Shown here one piece after another: positions 33,253-41,141 of a DNA stretch of 64,000 bases. The notes under the pieces were generated by a model that had not been told where the DNA came from, made no database searches, and was given only the letters and a program-made list of their open reading frames with translations. The translations under genes were made by a program, and so were the position numbers. The first letter of the stretch is position 1; each line of letters opens with the position of its first letter. Origin of the DNA: BP-133 sp040756995 (GTDB lineage Bacteria; Actinomycetota; Acidimicrobiia; IMCC26256; BP-133); contig JBFLYK010000010.1 of assembly GCA_040756995.1 (NCBI GenBank), positions 1 through 64,000 on the forward strand, in the 5' to 3' direction.

Positions 33253-34368
33253 ATGCCGACCGATTTCTACGAGTTGCTCGGCGTCGACCGGAACGCGACC
33301 GACGACGAGATCAAGAAGGCCTACCGGCGCCTCGCCCGCCAGTACCACCCCGACGCCAACGACGGTGACCCGGCGGCCGAGGCCCGCTTCAAGGAGATCT
33401 CGGTCGCCTACGACACCCTGCGCGATCCGGAGAAGCGCCGGCGCTACGACATGTACGGCGCCGAGGGGGTCGGCGCCGGTGCCGGCGGCCCGGGGATGGG
33501 CGGTTTCGACTTCGGCGTCTCCGACCTCTTCGACGCCTTCTTCGGCGCCGGCTTCGGCGGCGCCCGGGGCCCGGCCGGGCCGGCCCGCGGGCCCGACGCC
33601 GAGGTCCACCTCGTCCTCGATCTCGAGGAGGCGGCGTTCGGGGCGATCAAACCCGTCGAACTGCGCATGCCGGTGGAGTGCGAGCGTTGCCACGGGTCGG
33701 GCTGCGAGCCCGGAACCCACCCCTCGACCTGCCGCACCTGCGGCGGCGCCGGCGAAGTCCGCACCGTGCGGCGCACGATCCTCGGCCAGATGATGACCGC
33801 CACTCCCTGTTCGGCCTGCCGGGGGACGGGGCGGGAGATCCTCTCGCCCTGCCGCGACTGCCGGGGCGACGGGCGGGTCACGCTGCCCGCCACCGTCGAG
33901 GTGCAGGTTCCCGCCGGCATCGACGACGGCCAGCGCCTGCGGCTGGCCGGCCGAGGGCCGGCCGCCCCCCGGGGCGGGGAGCCCGGCGACCTCTACGTGT
34001 CGATCTCGGTCCGGCCCCACCCCCGCTTCGAGCGCGACGGCGACGACCTCATCCACGTCCTGCGCCTCCCGATGACGCAGGCGACGCTCGGCGCCCACCT
34101 CACGATCGAGACGCTCGACGGCAAGGAAGACCTGCTGATTCCGGCCGGGACGCAGACCGGGCGCCTGTTCCGGCTCCGGGGCCGCGGCGTGCCGGCCCTG
34201 CGCGGCCGGGGGCGGGGCGATCTGATCGTCCAGGTCGAGGTCGTCGTCCCCGAGAAGCTCTCCGCCGAGGAGGCGCAGCTGGTCCGCCGCCTCGCCGAGC
34301 TGCGGGGCGAGGCCGTGGCCCCCCGGGAAGAAGGCTTCTTCTCCCGGATCAAGAGCGCCTTCCAGTAG
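33253..34368 (+). CDS. dnaJ: Molecular chaperone DnaJ
   Basis: A 371-residue Hsp40 co-chaperone that stimulates DnaK. The J domain (1-65) has the HPD motif (RQYHPDAND), then a Gly/Phe-rich linker (about 75-112). The zinc-finger region has four CxxCxGxG repeats (CERCHGSG, CRTCGGAG, CSACRGTG, CRDCRGDG), followed by the C-terminal substrate-binding domains. This is the DnaJ2 type paired with hrcA. Starts 3 nt after the hrcA stop. Confidence 0.96.
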   Translation: MPTDFYELLGVDRNATDDEIKKAYRRLARQYHPDANDGDPAAEARFKEISVAYDTLRDPEKRRRYDMYGAEGVGAGAGGPGMGGFDFGVSDLFDAFFGAGFGGARGPAGPARGPDAEVHLVLDLEEAAFGAIKPVELRMPVECERCHGSGCEPGTHPSTCRTCGGAGEVRTVRRTILGQMMTATPCSACRGTGREILSPCRDCRGDGRVTLPATVEVQVPAGIDDGQRLRLAGRGPAAPRGGEPGDLYVSISVRPHPRFERDGDDLIHVLRLPMTQATLGAHLTIETLDGKEDLLIPAGTQTGRLFRLRGRGVPALRGRGRGDLIVQVEVVVPEKLSAEEAQLVRRLAELRGEAVAPREEGFFSRIKSAFQ

Positions 34369-34371
34369 CCG

Positions 34372-35121
34372 ATGGGCTGGCCGGCCGACATCCCGGCCTC
34401 GGCCCACGTCTTCGTCGGCTCGTCGGCGGACCTCAGCGACGCCTTCGAGGTGGGCGGCGAGGACGGCCACCACCTCGCCCGGGTCCTGCGGCTCCGTCCC
34501 GGCGAAGCCGTGACCGTCGCCGACGGGGCGGGGGCGTGGCGGCCGTACCGGGTGGCCGCCGTGCAGCCGACCGGTGCGGTGCGCCTGGAGGCCACGGCCG
34601 GGTCGGACCGCGAGCCGGTCCGGTCACCCCGCCTGGCCCTGGCCTTCGCCCTGACCAAGGGCGACAAGCCCGACCTGGTCGTCCAGAAGCTGACCGAGCT
34701 GGGCGTCGACCGCATCGTGCCGGTGGTGGCCGAGCGGTCGGTGTCCCGCCCGCACGGCGACCGGGCGGCCGCCGTGGTGCAGCGCTGGCGGCGCATCGCC
34801 CGGGAAGCCGCCCGCCAGTGCCGCCGGGCCACGCTGCCCGTCATCGAGCCGGTGGCGCCGCTCGACGAGCTGGCCGGCCACCCCGGCCTGGTGGTGGCCG
34901 AGCGGGGCGGCACGCCCGCCGGGGAGCTGGAGACGCCGCCCGCCGGCGAGCTGCTGGTGGTGATCGGTCCCGAGGGCGGGCTGACCGACGAGGAGGTGAA
35001 ACACCTCGGCCCCTGGGCCCGGCTCGACCTCGGGCCCCACATCCTGCGGGCCGAGACCGCCGCCCTGGCGGCCGCCGCCGTCCTCACCCCGGCCCGGGCG
35101 CCCCGCCCCGCCGGTGAGTAG
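34372..35121 (+). CDS. rsmE: 16S rRNA m3U1498 methyltransferase RsmE
   Basis: A 249-residue SPOUT methyltransferase that modifies U1498 in 16S rRNA. An N-terminal PUA-like domain (HHLARVLRLRPGEAVTVADG) precedes the SPOUT core, with LALAFALTKGDKPDLVVQKLTELGV, the knot motif VVIGPEGGLTDEEV and LGPHILRAETAALAAAAVL. Three nucleotides follow dnaJ, an order conserved widely. End overlaps the untranslated region of the BldD-like gene. Confidence 0.94.
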   Translation: MGWPADIPASAHVFVGSSADLSDAFEVGGEDGHHLARVLRLRPGEAVTVADGAGAWRPYRVAAVQPTGAVRLEATAGSDREPVRSPRLALAFALTKGDKPDLVVQKLTELGVDRIVPVVAERSVSRPHGDRAAAVVQRWRRIAREAARQCRRATLPVIEPVAPLDELAGHPGLVVAERGGTPAGELETPPAGELLVVIGPEGGLTDEEVKHLGPWARLDLGPHILRAETAALAAAAVLTPARAPRPAGE

Positions 35122-35306
35122 AGTGGATCCGCTCTGGCGGTCCGGGGCGGGTGCACCTCGGCCGCCGCCTCTTTTTTCGACTGCAACCGACACGCCGACT
35201 GGGGGAGGGCCGATGGAGACCGAGGTGCGGGCGCCGGATCTGGACCGTCGGGTCGAAAACCCGTCCCAAAACCGCCAAGAACCCGGCAATGTGCCCGGAA
35301 AGTGGT

Positions 35307-35332
35307 CAAATGCCGCGAAGAGTCGACATTTG
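35307..35332. promoter_or_regulatory. Inverted repeat upstream of the BldD-like gene
   Basis: CAAATG (35307-35312) and CATTTG (35327-35332) are perfect inverted copies, centres 20 bp apart, in a locally AT-richer stretch 67 nt before the preferred GTG start. Spacing of two helical turns suits a dimeric repressor, perhaps the BldD-like protein itself. If the longer ATG start at 35213 were real, this would be coding. Confidence 0.4.
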
Positions 35333-35398
35333 CGCATTCGCGAGGTAGCCTTGAAGGCATCCGCGCTGGGGCAGGAAGACGGAAGTTGGAGGGATCGG

Positions 35399-35884
35399 GT
35401 GGCCATCTCGACGCAGCGGGTGGGGGATCGACTGCGATCCATCCGGCGGCAAAAGGGCCTGTCGCTGCATGAAGTCGAGGCAATGTCGAACGAGGAGTTC
35501 AAGGCCTCGGTGCTCGGCGCCTACGAGCGGGGGGAGCGGGTCATCTCCGTCCCCCGGCTGATGCGCCTGGCCAACGTCTACGGCGTTCCGCCCGAACAGC
35601 TCCTCCCGAAGGAGGTCGAGGTCGACCTCACGGAGCCGGGCGCGATGGACCTCTCGGAGGGCTTCGCCGTCGACCTGAACCGGCTGCAGGAGTGCCGGGA
35701 GCCCGAGGCGCTGGCGCTGGCCCGCCTCGTGGCGATGATCCAGGCCGAACGGCAGGACTTCAACGGGCGGGTCCTGACGGTACGGGGCGACGACCTCCGG
35801 GCGCTGGCCTACTTCCTCCTCACCACGCCTGAGGAGTTGTGCGGCCGCCTGACCGGGATGGGGCTGCAGGCTCTTCCGGCTTGA
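35399..35884 (+). CDS. bldD: BldD-like c-di-GMP-responsive regulator
   Basis: A 161-residue regulator. Residues 1-70 form an XRE-type helix-turn-helix (RVGDRLRSIRRQKGLSLHEVE, VLGAYERGERVISVPRLMRL). The C-terminal domain (about 85-160) contains RQD-x8-RGDD at 118-132, matching the RxD-x8-RxxD signature by which Streptomyces BldD binds tetrameric cyclic di-GMP. GTG 35399 has GGAGG 6 nt upstream and matches the family N-terminus. ATG 35213 also has a good RBS but would add a low-complexity leader and cover the likely promoter. Expected to repress development or motility-type genes. Confidence 0.88.
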   Translation: MAISTQRVGDRLRSIRRQKGLSLHEVEAMSNEEFKASVLGAYERGERVISVPRLMRLANVYGVPPEQLLPKEVEVDLTEPGAMDLSEGFAVDLNRLQECREPEALALARLVAMIQAERQDFNGRVLTVRGDDLRALAYFLLTTPEELCGRLTGMGLQALPA

Positions 35885-35916
35885 GCGGACCCTCGGGCCA
35901 CTAGGCTCGGGGGCTC

Positions 35917-36279
35917 ATGGAAGGCTGCCTTTTCTGCGGAATCGTGGCCGGATCCGTTCCGTCCACCGAGGTCCTCGACACCGAGACCTGTTACGCGTTC
36001 CGCGACATCAAGCCCGCCGCGCCCGTCCACGTGCTCGTGGTGCCCAAGGAGCACCTCGAGAGCGTGGAGGCCGTCGGTTCGTCCCAGGCCGTCCTCCTCG
36101 GTGACCTGTTCGATGCCATCCGGGCCGTGGCGGCCAAGGAGGGCATCGCCGAGAGCGGGTACCGGGTTGTGACCAACGTCGGGGAGGACGCCGGCCAGCT
36201 GGTGCGCCATCTGCACTTCCATGTCCTCGGTGGCCGATCGCTCCGCTGGCCACCGAAGGGGAGCGATGCGGGCGGGTAG
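35917..36279 (+). CDS. hinT: HIT family hydrolase
   Basis: A 120-residue histidine triad protein that cleaves nucleoside phosphoramidates or related substrates. The N-terminal CLFC zinc pair, DIKPAAPVHVLVVPKEH and the catalytic triad HLHFHVLGG (about 98-106) are all present. ATG 35917. Its last 14 nt overlap the phoH start, consistent with a hit-phoH-ybeY unit. Confidence 0.94.
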   Translation: MEGCLFCGIVAGSVPSTEVLDTETCYAFRDIKPAAPVHVLVVPKEHLESVEAVGSSQAVLLGDLFDAIRAVAAKEGIAESGYRVVTNVGEDAGQLVRHLHFHVLGGRSLRWPPKGSDAGG

Positions 36280-37255
36280 TGTTGAAGCCGGTTTGACGCC
36301 CGATCAGCAGACCCAGGTCAAGGTGCTCGTGCCCGGCAACCATCTCATGGTGAGCCTGTTGGGGCAGCGGGACGAGTTGTTGCGCCTCGTGGAAGGCTCC
36401 TTCCCCGTCTCGATCCATGTCCGGGGCAACGAGATCACCGTGTCGGGCGAGATGACCGAGGCGGAACGGGTGGCCCGGCTCTTCGAGGAGATGGTGCTGC
36501 TGCTCGAGAGCGGCAACACCATCGACCGGGAGAATCTCGGCCGGACCATCGAGATGGTCAAGGCCGACGAGCGCCCGTCCGACGTCCTCAACACGGCCGT
36601 GCTGCGGGGCCGCAAGACGATCCGGCCGAAGACCGCCGGCCAGAAGCGCTACGTCGACGCCATCCGGGAGCAGATCATCACCTTCGGCATCGGCCCGGCG
36701 GGGACGGGCAAAAGCTACCTGGCGGTGGCTCTCGCCGTGCAGGCGCTGCAGGCCAAGCAGGTCAACCGGATCGTCCTCACCCGCCCGGCGGTCGAGGCGG
36801 GGGAGCGGCTCGGGTTCCTGCCCGGCGACGTGATCGCCAAGGTCGACCCCTACCTCCGCCCCCTCTACGACGCCCTCTACGACATGCTCGAGCCCGAGGC
36901 GGTGGCCCGCCTGATGGAGCGGGGCACGATCGAGGTGGCGCCGCTGGCGTACATGCGGGGCCGGACGCTCAATGACTCGTTCATCATCCTCGACGAGGCG
37001 CAGAACACCACCGGCGAGCAGATGAAGATGTTCCTCACCCGGCTGGGGTTCGGGTCGAAGGCGGTGGTGACCGGTGACGTCACGCAGATCGACCTGCCCG
37101 AGGGCCGGTCCCGCTCGGGGCTGCTCCTCGTCCGTCACATCCTGGAGGGGATCCCCGGGCTGTCGTTCGTGGAGTTGACGGGGCGCGACGTCGTCCGCCA
37201 CCGCATCGTCGGGGACATCGTCGACGCCTACGCCCGCCACGAAGAGCAGAGGTGA
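36266..37255 (+). CDS. phoH: PhoH-like ATPase
   Basis: A 329-residue PhoH/YbeZ family NTPase and putative RNA helicase partner of YbeY. A short KH-like N-terminal domain (VKVLVPGNHLMVSLLGQRDE) is followed by the P-loop IGPAGTGKSYLAVALAV, LTRPAVEAGERLGFLPG, the Walker B FIILDEAQNTT, and GDVTQIDLP. ATG 36266 sits inside the end of the HIT gene with AGGGGAG just upstream. It meets ybeY as TGATG. Confidence 0.95.
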   Translation: MRAGSVEAGLTPDQQTQVKVLVPGNHLMVSLLGQRDELLRLVEGSFPVSIHVRGNEITVSGEMTEAERVARLFEEMVLLLESGNTIDRENLGRTIEMVKADERPSDVLNTAVLRGRKTIRPKTAGQKRYVDAIREQIITFGIGPAGTGKSYLAVALAVQALQAKQVNRIVLTRPAVEAGERLGFLPGDVIAKVDPYLRPLYDALYDMLEPEAVARLMERGTIEVAPLAYMRGRTLNDSFIILDEAQNTTGEQMKMFLTRLGFGSKAVVTGDVTQIDLPEGRSRSGLLLVRHILEGIPGLSFVELTGRDVVRHRIVGDIVDAYARHEEQR

Positions 37256-37770
37256 TGGATCCGGTGGAGGTCTTCGTCGCCGACGAACAGGCGGAGGTGT
37301 CGGTCGACGCCCTGCGCTGGGTCCGTCTGGCCCGCCTGGTGCTGGAGGAGCAGGGCGTGCGGGGTGACGCCGAACTGTCGATGCTCTTCGTCGACGAGAA
37401 GTCGATGGCCGACCTCAACGAGCGGTTCCTCGGGCGGGACGGGCCGACCGACGTCCTCGCCTTCCCCATGGACGACGAGCTCATCGAGAGCGGCCGCCAG
37501 CCCGACCAGGGCGGCCGGGGCCCCGGGTCGCCGGCCGAGCCGTCCGACGCCCCCATCCTCGTCGGCGACGTCGTCATCTGCCCCAAGGTGGCGGAACGGC
37601 AGGCCCTGGACCACAACGTGCCGCTCGACGACGAGCTGAGCCTGCTGGTCGTCCACGGTGTCCTCCACCTCCTCGGCTTCGACCACGAGGACGACGACGA
37701 AGCGGCGGTGATGGAACGCAGGGAACGGGAACTCATGGCCCGCTTCCGGGAGCTCGAGCGAGGCCAGTGA
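37255..37770 (+). CDS. ybeY: Endoribonuclease YbeY
   Basis: A 171-residue zinc-dependent RNase acting in 16S rRNA 3' end maturation and quality control. The zinc motif HGVLHLLGFDH is exact, preceded by LNERFLGRDGPTDVLAFP. A Gly/Pro-rich insert of about 18 residues (about 83-100) is an odd feature compared with the compact family core. ATG 37255 overlaps the phoH stop; the GTG before it is an alternative. Neighbours phoH and the CNNM gene are conserved. Confidence 0.95.
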   Translation: MDPVEVFVADEQAEVSVDALRWVRLARLVLEEQGVRGDAELSMLFVDEKSMADLNERFLGRDGPTDVLAFPMDDELIESGRQPDQGGRGPGSPAEPSDAPILVGDVVICPKVAERQALDHNVPLDDELSLLVVHGVLHLLGFDHEDDDEAAVMERRERELMARFRELERGQ

Positions 37771-37771
37771 G

Positions 37772-39055
37772 GTGTCCGACCAGGATTGGTTGACGCTCAC
37801 CGGCATCATCGCCCTGCTGATCGCGTCTGCCGTCCTGGCCATGGCCGAGACGTCATTCGTGCGGATCAACCGCATCCGGGCCATGACCCTGCAGGAAGAG
37901 GGACGCCGCGGCGCCGACAAGCTGATGAAGCTGCTCGAGCAGCCGGAGACGGCCCTCAACCTCGTGCTCCTGCTCGTGCTGATCTGCCAGCTGACCGCCG
38001 CCACCCTCGTCGGTGTGCTGGTGGAGCGGAAGCTCGGCGGCTACGGCCTCCTGGCCGGTACGGCGGTCGAGGTCGTGGCCTTCTTCGTCTTCGCCGAGGT
38101 GGCCCCCAAGACGTACGCCGTCCAGCACACCGAGGCCGCCGCCCTGCGCCTGTCGGGCCTGCTCTGGGCGCTGACCCGCATCCCGCCCCTGCGGGTCATC
38201 TCCCGCGTCCTCATCGGCGTGGCCAACATCGTCCTCCCGGGCAAGGGCCTGAAGAAGGGCCCCTACACGACGGAGGAGGACATCCGCACGATGGCCGACG
38301 TGGCCGCCGAGGAGCACGTGATCGAGCGGGAGGAGCGCCGGCTCATCCACTCGATCTTCGAGTTCGGCGACACGGTGGTCCGGGAGGTCATGGTTCCCCG
38401 GCCGGACATGGTCGGCGTCGAAGGCGACGCCTCCGTCGACGAGGCGCTGGCCAAGGCGATCGGCGCCGGCTACTCGCGGCTGCCCGTCTACGGCGAGGGC
38501 CCCGACGACATCCTCGGGCTCGTCTACCTGAAGGACATCATCCGCCGCACCCGGGAGAACGGCGGAGCGGGCCACGGGACGTTGCGGGAACTGGTCCGGC
38601 CGGCGGTGTTCGTCCCGGAGCAGAAGCGCGTGGCGGAGCTCCTCCGGCAGATGCAGCAGGAGAAGTTCCACATGGCGGTGGTCATCGACGAGTACGGCGG
38701 CACGGCGGGGCTCGTCACGCTGGAGGACCTCCTCGAGGAGATCGTGGGGGAGATCGTCGACGAGTACGACGTCGAGGCACCCAAGATCGAGCGCCTGCCG
38801 GACGGCGGCGTGCGGGTGGCCGGCGGCACGCCCATCGACGAGGTCAACGAGCTGCTCGACGTGGAGCTGCCCGACACCGACTGGGACACGGTCGGCGGCC
38901 TGATGTTCAACCTCCTCGGCCACGTCCCGGTCGAGGGTGAGACGGTCGAGTTCCAGGGTCTGGAATTCCGGGCCGAGCGGGTCCAGGGCCGGCGGATCCT
39001 GACCGTCCGGATCACCCCCAAGGAGACGGAACCGGCCGAGTCGGCCGCCACGTGA
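37772..39055 (+). CDS. CNNM/CorC (HlyC) family transporter-associated protein
   Basis: A 427-residue membrane protein implicated in magnesium or cobalt efflux. The CNNM transmembrane domain covers about residues 6-150 (TGIIALLIASAVLAMAETSF, VVAFFVFAEVAPKTYAV). Two CBS domains follow (VMVPRPDMVGVE, YSRLPVYGEGPDDILGLVYL, MAVVIDEYGGTAGLVTLEDL), then a CorC/HlyC C-terminal domain (GGTPIDEVNELLDVELP). GTG start 2 nt after ybeY. The stop overlaps the era GTG start. Confidence 0.93.
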   Translation: MSDQDWLTLTGIIALLIASAVLAMAETSFVRINRIRAMTLQEEGRRGADKLMKLLEQPETALNLVLLLVLICQLTAATLVGVLVERKLGGYGLLAGTAVEVVAFFVFAEVAPKTYAVQHTEAAALRLSGLLWALTRIPPLRVISRVLIGVANIVLPGKGLKKGPYTTEEDIRTMADVAAEEHVIEREERRLIHSIFEFGDTVVREVMVPRPDMVGVEGDASVDEALAKAIGAGYSRLPVYGEGPDDILGLVYLKDIIRRTRENGGAGHGTLRELVRPAVFVPEQKRVAELLRQMQQEKFHMAVVIDEYGGTAGLVTLEDLLEEIVGEIVDEYDVEAPKIERLPDGGVRVAGGTPIDEVNELLDVELPDTDWDTVGGLMFNLLGHVPVEGETVEFQGLEFRAERVQGRRILTVRITPKETEPAESAAT

Positions 39056-39951
39056 CCCCGCCGACCGAGGCCGCCTTCCACTCGGGGATCGCCACCCTCG
39101 TCGGGCGGCCCAACGTCGGGAAGTCGACCCTGCTCAACCAGCTGGTGGGCACCAAGGTGTCGATCGTCTCCGACCGGCCCCAGACGACCCGCAACCAGAT
39201 CCACGGCGTGTGGAACGGCCCGGGCAGCCAGATCGTGTTCATCGACACGCCCGGGATCCACAAGCCGCGGACCGAGCTCGGGCGGCGGCTGAACCAGCGG
39301 TCCACCGACTCCCTCTCGGCCGTCGACGTCATCTGTTTCCTCATCGAGGCGTCCGCCCCCATCGGCGCCGGCGACCGGTACATCGCCGGGCTGCTGGCCG
39401 AGGTCGACACCCCCGTGATCCTGGTGGTCAACAAGACCGACGCCGCCCCGCCGGGCGAGATCCTGGGGCACCTCGCCGGGGCGGCGGGCACGCTCGGTGA
39501 CTTCGCGGCCTACGTCCCGCTGTCGGCCCGGACAGGGGAGGGGACCGACGCCCTCCTGGCGGAGATCACCGCCCGGTTGCCTGAAGGGCCGCTGTACTAC
39601 CCGGACGGGGTCGTCACCGACCAGCCGGACAGCTTCCTGGCCGCCGAACTCCTCCGGGAGAAGCTCCTGGCCGTGGCCCGGGAGGAGCTGCCCCACTCCC
39701 TGGCCGTGACCGTGGAGGAGATCGAGGAGCGCCCCGACCTGCTGGTCCTGCGGGCGGTGGTGAGGGTAGAGCGCGACTCGCAGAAGGGAATCGTCATCGG
39801 GAAGGGAGGGTCCGTGATCAAGGAAGCGGGGACCGCCGCCCGGCTCGAACTGGAAGCGCTCCTGGGCACGAAGGTGCACCTCGAAACGCACGTGAAGGTC
39901 GACAAGGACTGGCAGCGGCGCCCCGAAGCCCTGGACCGCCTCGGCCTGTGA
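39052..39951 (+). CDS. era: GTPase Era
   Basis: A 299-residue ribosome assembly GTPase that binds 16S rRNA near its 3' end. G1 is GRPNVGKST (about 18-26), the effector region is QTTRNQIHG, G3 is DTPGIHKP and G4 is NKTD. The C-terminal KH domain carries GIVIGKGGSVIKEAG. GTG start overlaps the preceding stop as GTGA. Completes the phoH-ybeY-CNNM-era group for 30S biogenesis. Confidence 0.96.
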   Translation: MTPPTEAAFHSGIATLVGRPNVGKSTLLNQLVGTKVSIVSDRPQTTRNQIHGVWNGPGSQIVFIDTPGIHKPRTELGRRLNQRSTDSLSAVDVICFLIEASAPIGAGDRYIAGLLAEVDTPVILVVNKTDAAPPGEILGHLAGAAGTLGDFAAYVPLSARTGEGTDALLAEITARLPEGPLYYPDGVVTDQPDSFLAAELLREKLLAVAREELPHSLAVTVEEIEERPDLLVLRAVVRVERDSQKGIVIGKGGSVIKEAGTAARLELEALLGTKVHLETHVKVDKDWQRRPEALDRLGL

Positions 39952-40027
39952 CGCAGATGGCGCCGGTGTTTCCAACTTCGGCGAAGCGTTTCGGTAGAGT
40001 GCCGCCGCGACTCGAATGGAGGTTCGG

Positions 40028-41125
40028 ATGCGGCGAGGGCTAGGGGGGCGTTTACGGCGTCTCAGGGCGACGGCACTACCGGCCGTCTTCGTGTTCCTGG
40101 CCAGTTGTGCCAAAGACGCCCCGCAGGACACGTTCGACGTTGACGGTCCGATCGCCCAGAAGATCGACAACCTCCAGGTGCCGGTGTTCCTTGTCGCCGG
40201 GATGGTCGGCGTGCTGGTCATGACGCTGCTGACCCTGACGATCGTCAAGCACCGGCACCGCCCGGGCCGTCCGGACCCGATCCAGGTCCACGGCAACACG
40301 AAGCTGGAGTTCGGCTGGACCGTGGTCCCCGCCTTGCTGCTCGTCGGTGTGGCCTTCCCGACGGTGTTCACGATCTTCGACCTGGCCGAGGAGCCGAAGA
40401 AGAACGTCCTGCCGGTCGAGGTCTACGGGCACATGTGGTGGTGGGAGTACCGCTACCCGACGCTCGGGATCACCACGGCCAACGAGCTGCACATCCCGAC
40501 CAAGACCGACGTCCGGCTGAGCCTGCACACCATCGAGCCCGGCCTCCCGGCCGGCCCCGGCCAGGACTTCGCCACCGGCGTCATCCACAGCTTCTGGGTC
40601 CCGAAGCTGGCCGGGAAGCAGGACGTCGTCCCCGGGCGGGTCAACAAGCTGACGATCCGGGCCGAGCGGGAAGACACGTACCTCGGCCAGTGCGCCGAGT
40701 ACTGCAACCTCGCCCACGCCGACATGCGCCTGCGGGTCATCAGCATGGACCAGCCGAAATTCGACCAGTGGGTCGCCGAACAGCGGGCGCCGATCACACC
40801 ACCAACCAGTGGTGACGCCAAGGCCGGTTTCGAGCTGTTCAAGGCCCGGGGCACATGCATCGCCTGCCACGCTCTGCAGGGGGTGGAGGGTGCCGCGTCC
40901 CGCGTCGGGCCGAACCTGACCCATCTCATGAGCCGGAAGACGTTCGCCGGCGCCACGTTCGATATCACGACGGAGAACCTCAGGAACTGGATCCGCAACC
41001 CGTCGGCGATGAAGCCGATGCGGCCGGAAAAGGGGACGGGTATGCCGAACCTCGTCGACGGCCCGCCCAATCTCACCGAGACCGAGGTCAACCAACTGGT
41101 GGCGTTCCTGGAGACCCTCAAATGA
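40028..41125 (+). CDS. ctaC: Cytochrome c oxidase subunit II fused to cytochrome c
   Basis: A 365-residue caa3-type subunit II. A lipoprotein-like N-terminus (LASC, C27), two helices (about 52-74 and 95-118) and a CuA domain with H187, C222, C226, H230 and M233 (GQCAEYCNLAHADM). A C-terminal class I cytochrome c domain has CIACH (277-281) and a likely Met ligand at 339. It passes electrons from cytochrome c or quinol-linked carriers into subunit I. ATG 40028 has GGAGG 5 nt upstream. Heads the oxidase operon. Confidence 0.95.
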   Translation: MRRGLGGRLRRLRATALPAVFVFLASCAKDAPQDTFDVDGPIAQKIDNLQVPVFLVAGMVGVLVMTLLTLTIVKHRHRPGRPDPIQVHGNTKLEFGWTVVPALLLVGVAFPTVFTIFDLAEEPKKNVLPVEVYGHMWWWEYRYPTLGITTANELHIPTKTDVRLSLHTIEPGLPAGPGQDFATGVIHSFWVPKLAGKQDVVPGRVNKLTIRAEREDTYLGQCAEYCNLAHADMRLRVISMDQPKFDQWVAEQRAPITPPTSGDAKAGFELFKARGTCIACHALQGVEGAASRVGPNLTHLMSRKTFAGATFDITTENLRNWIRNPSAMKPMRPEKGTGMPNLVDGPPNLTETEVNQLVAFLETLK

Positions 41126-41141
41126 TTGAAGGAGGCTTCTG

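Noticed and set aside
35213..35398. Longer N-terminus for the BldD-like protein (ATG 35213 with GGGGGAGGG)
   Set aside because: Adds a low-complexity leader absent from the family and would make the AT-richer, repeat-containing promoter region coding; the GTG at 35399 has its own well-placed RBS. Kept as an alternative only.
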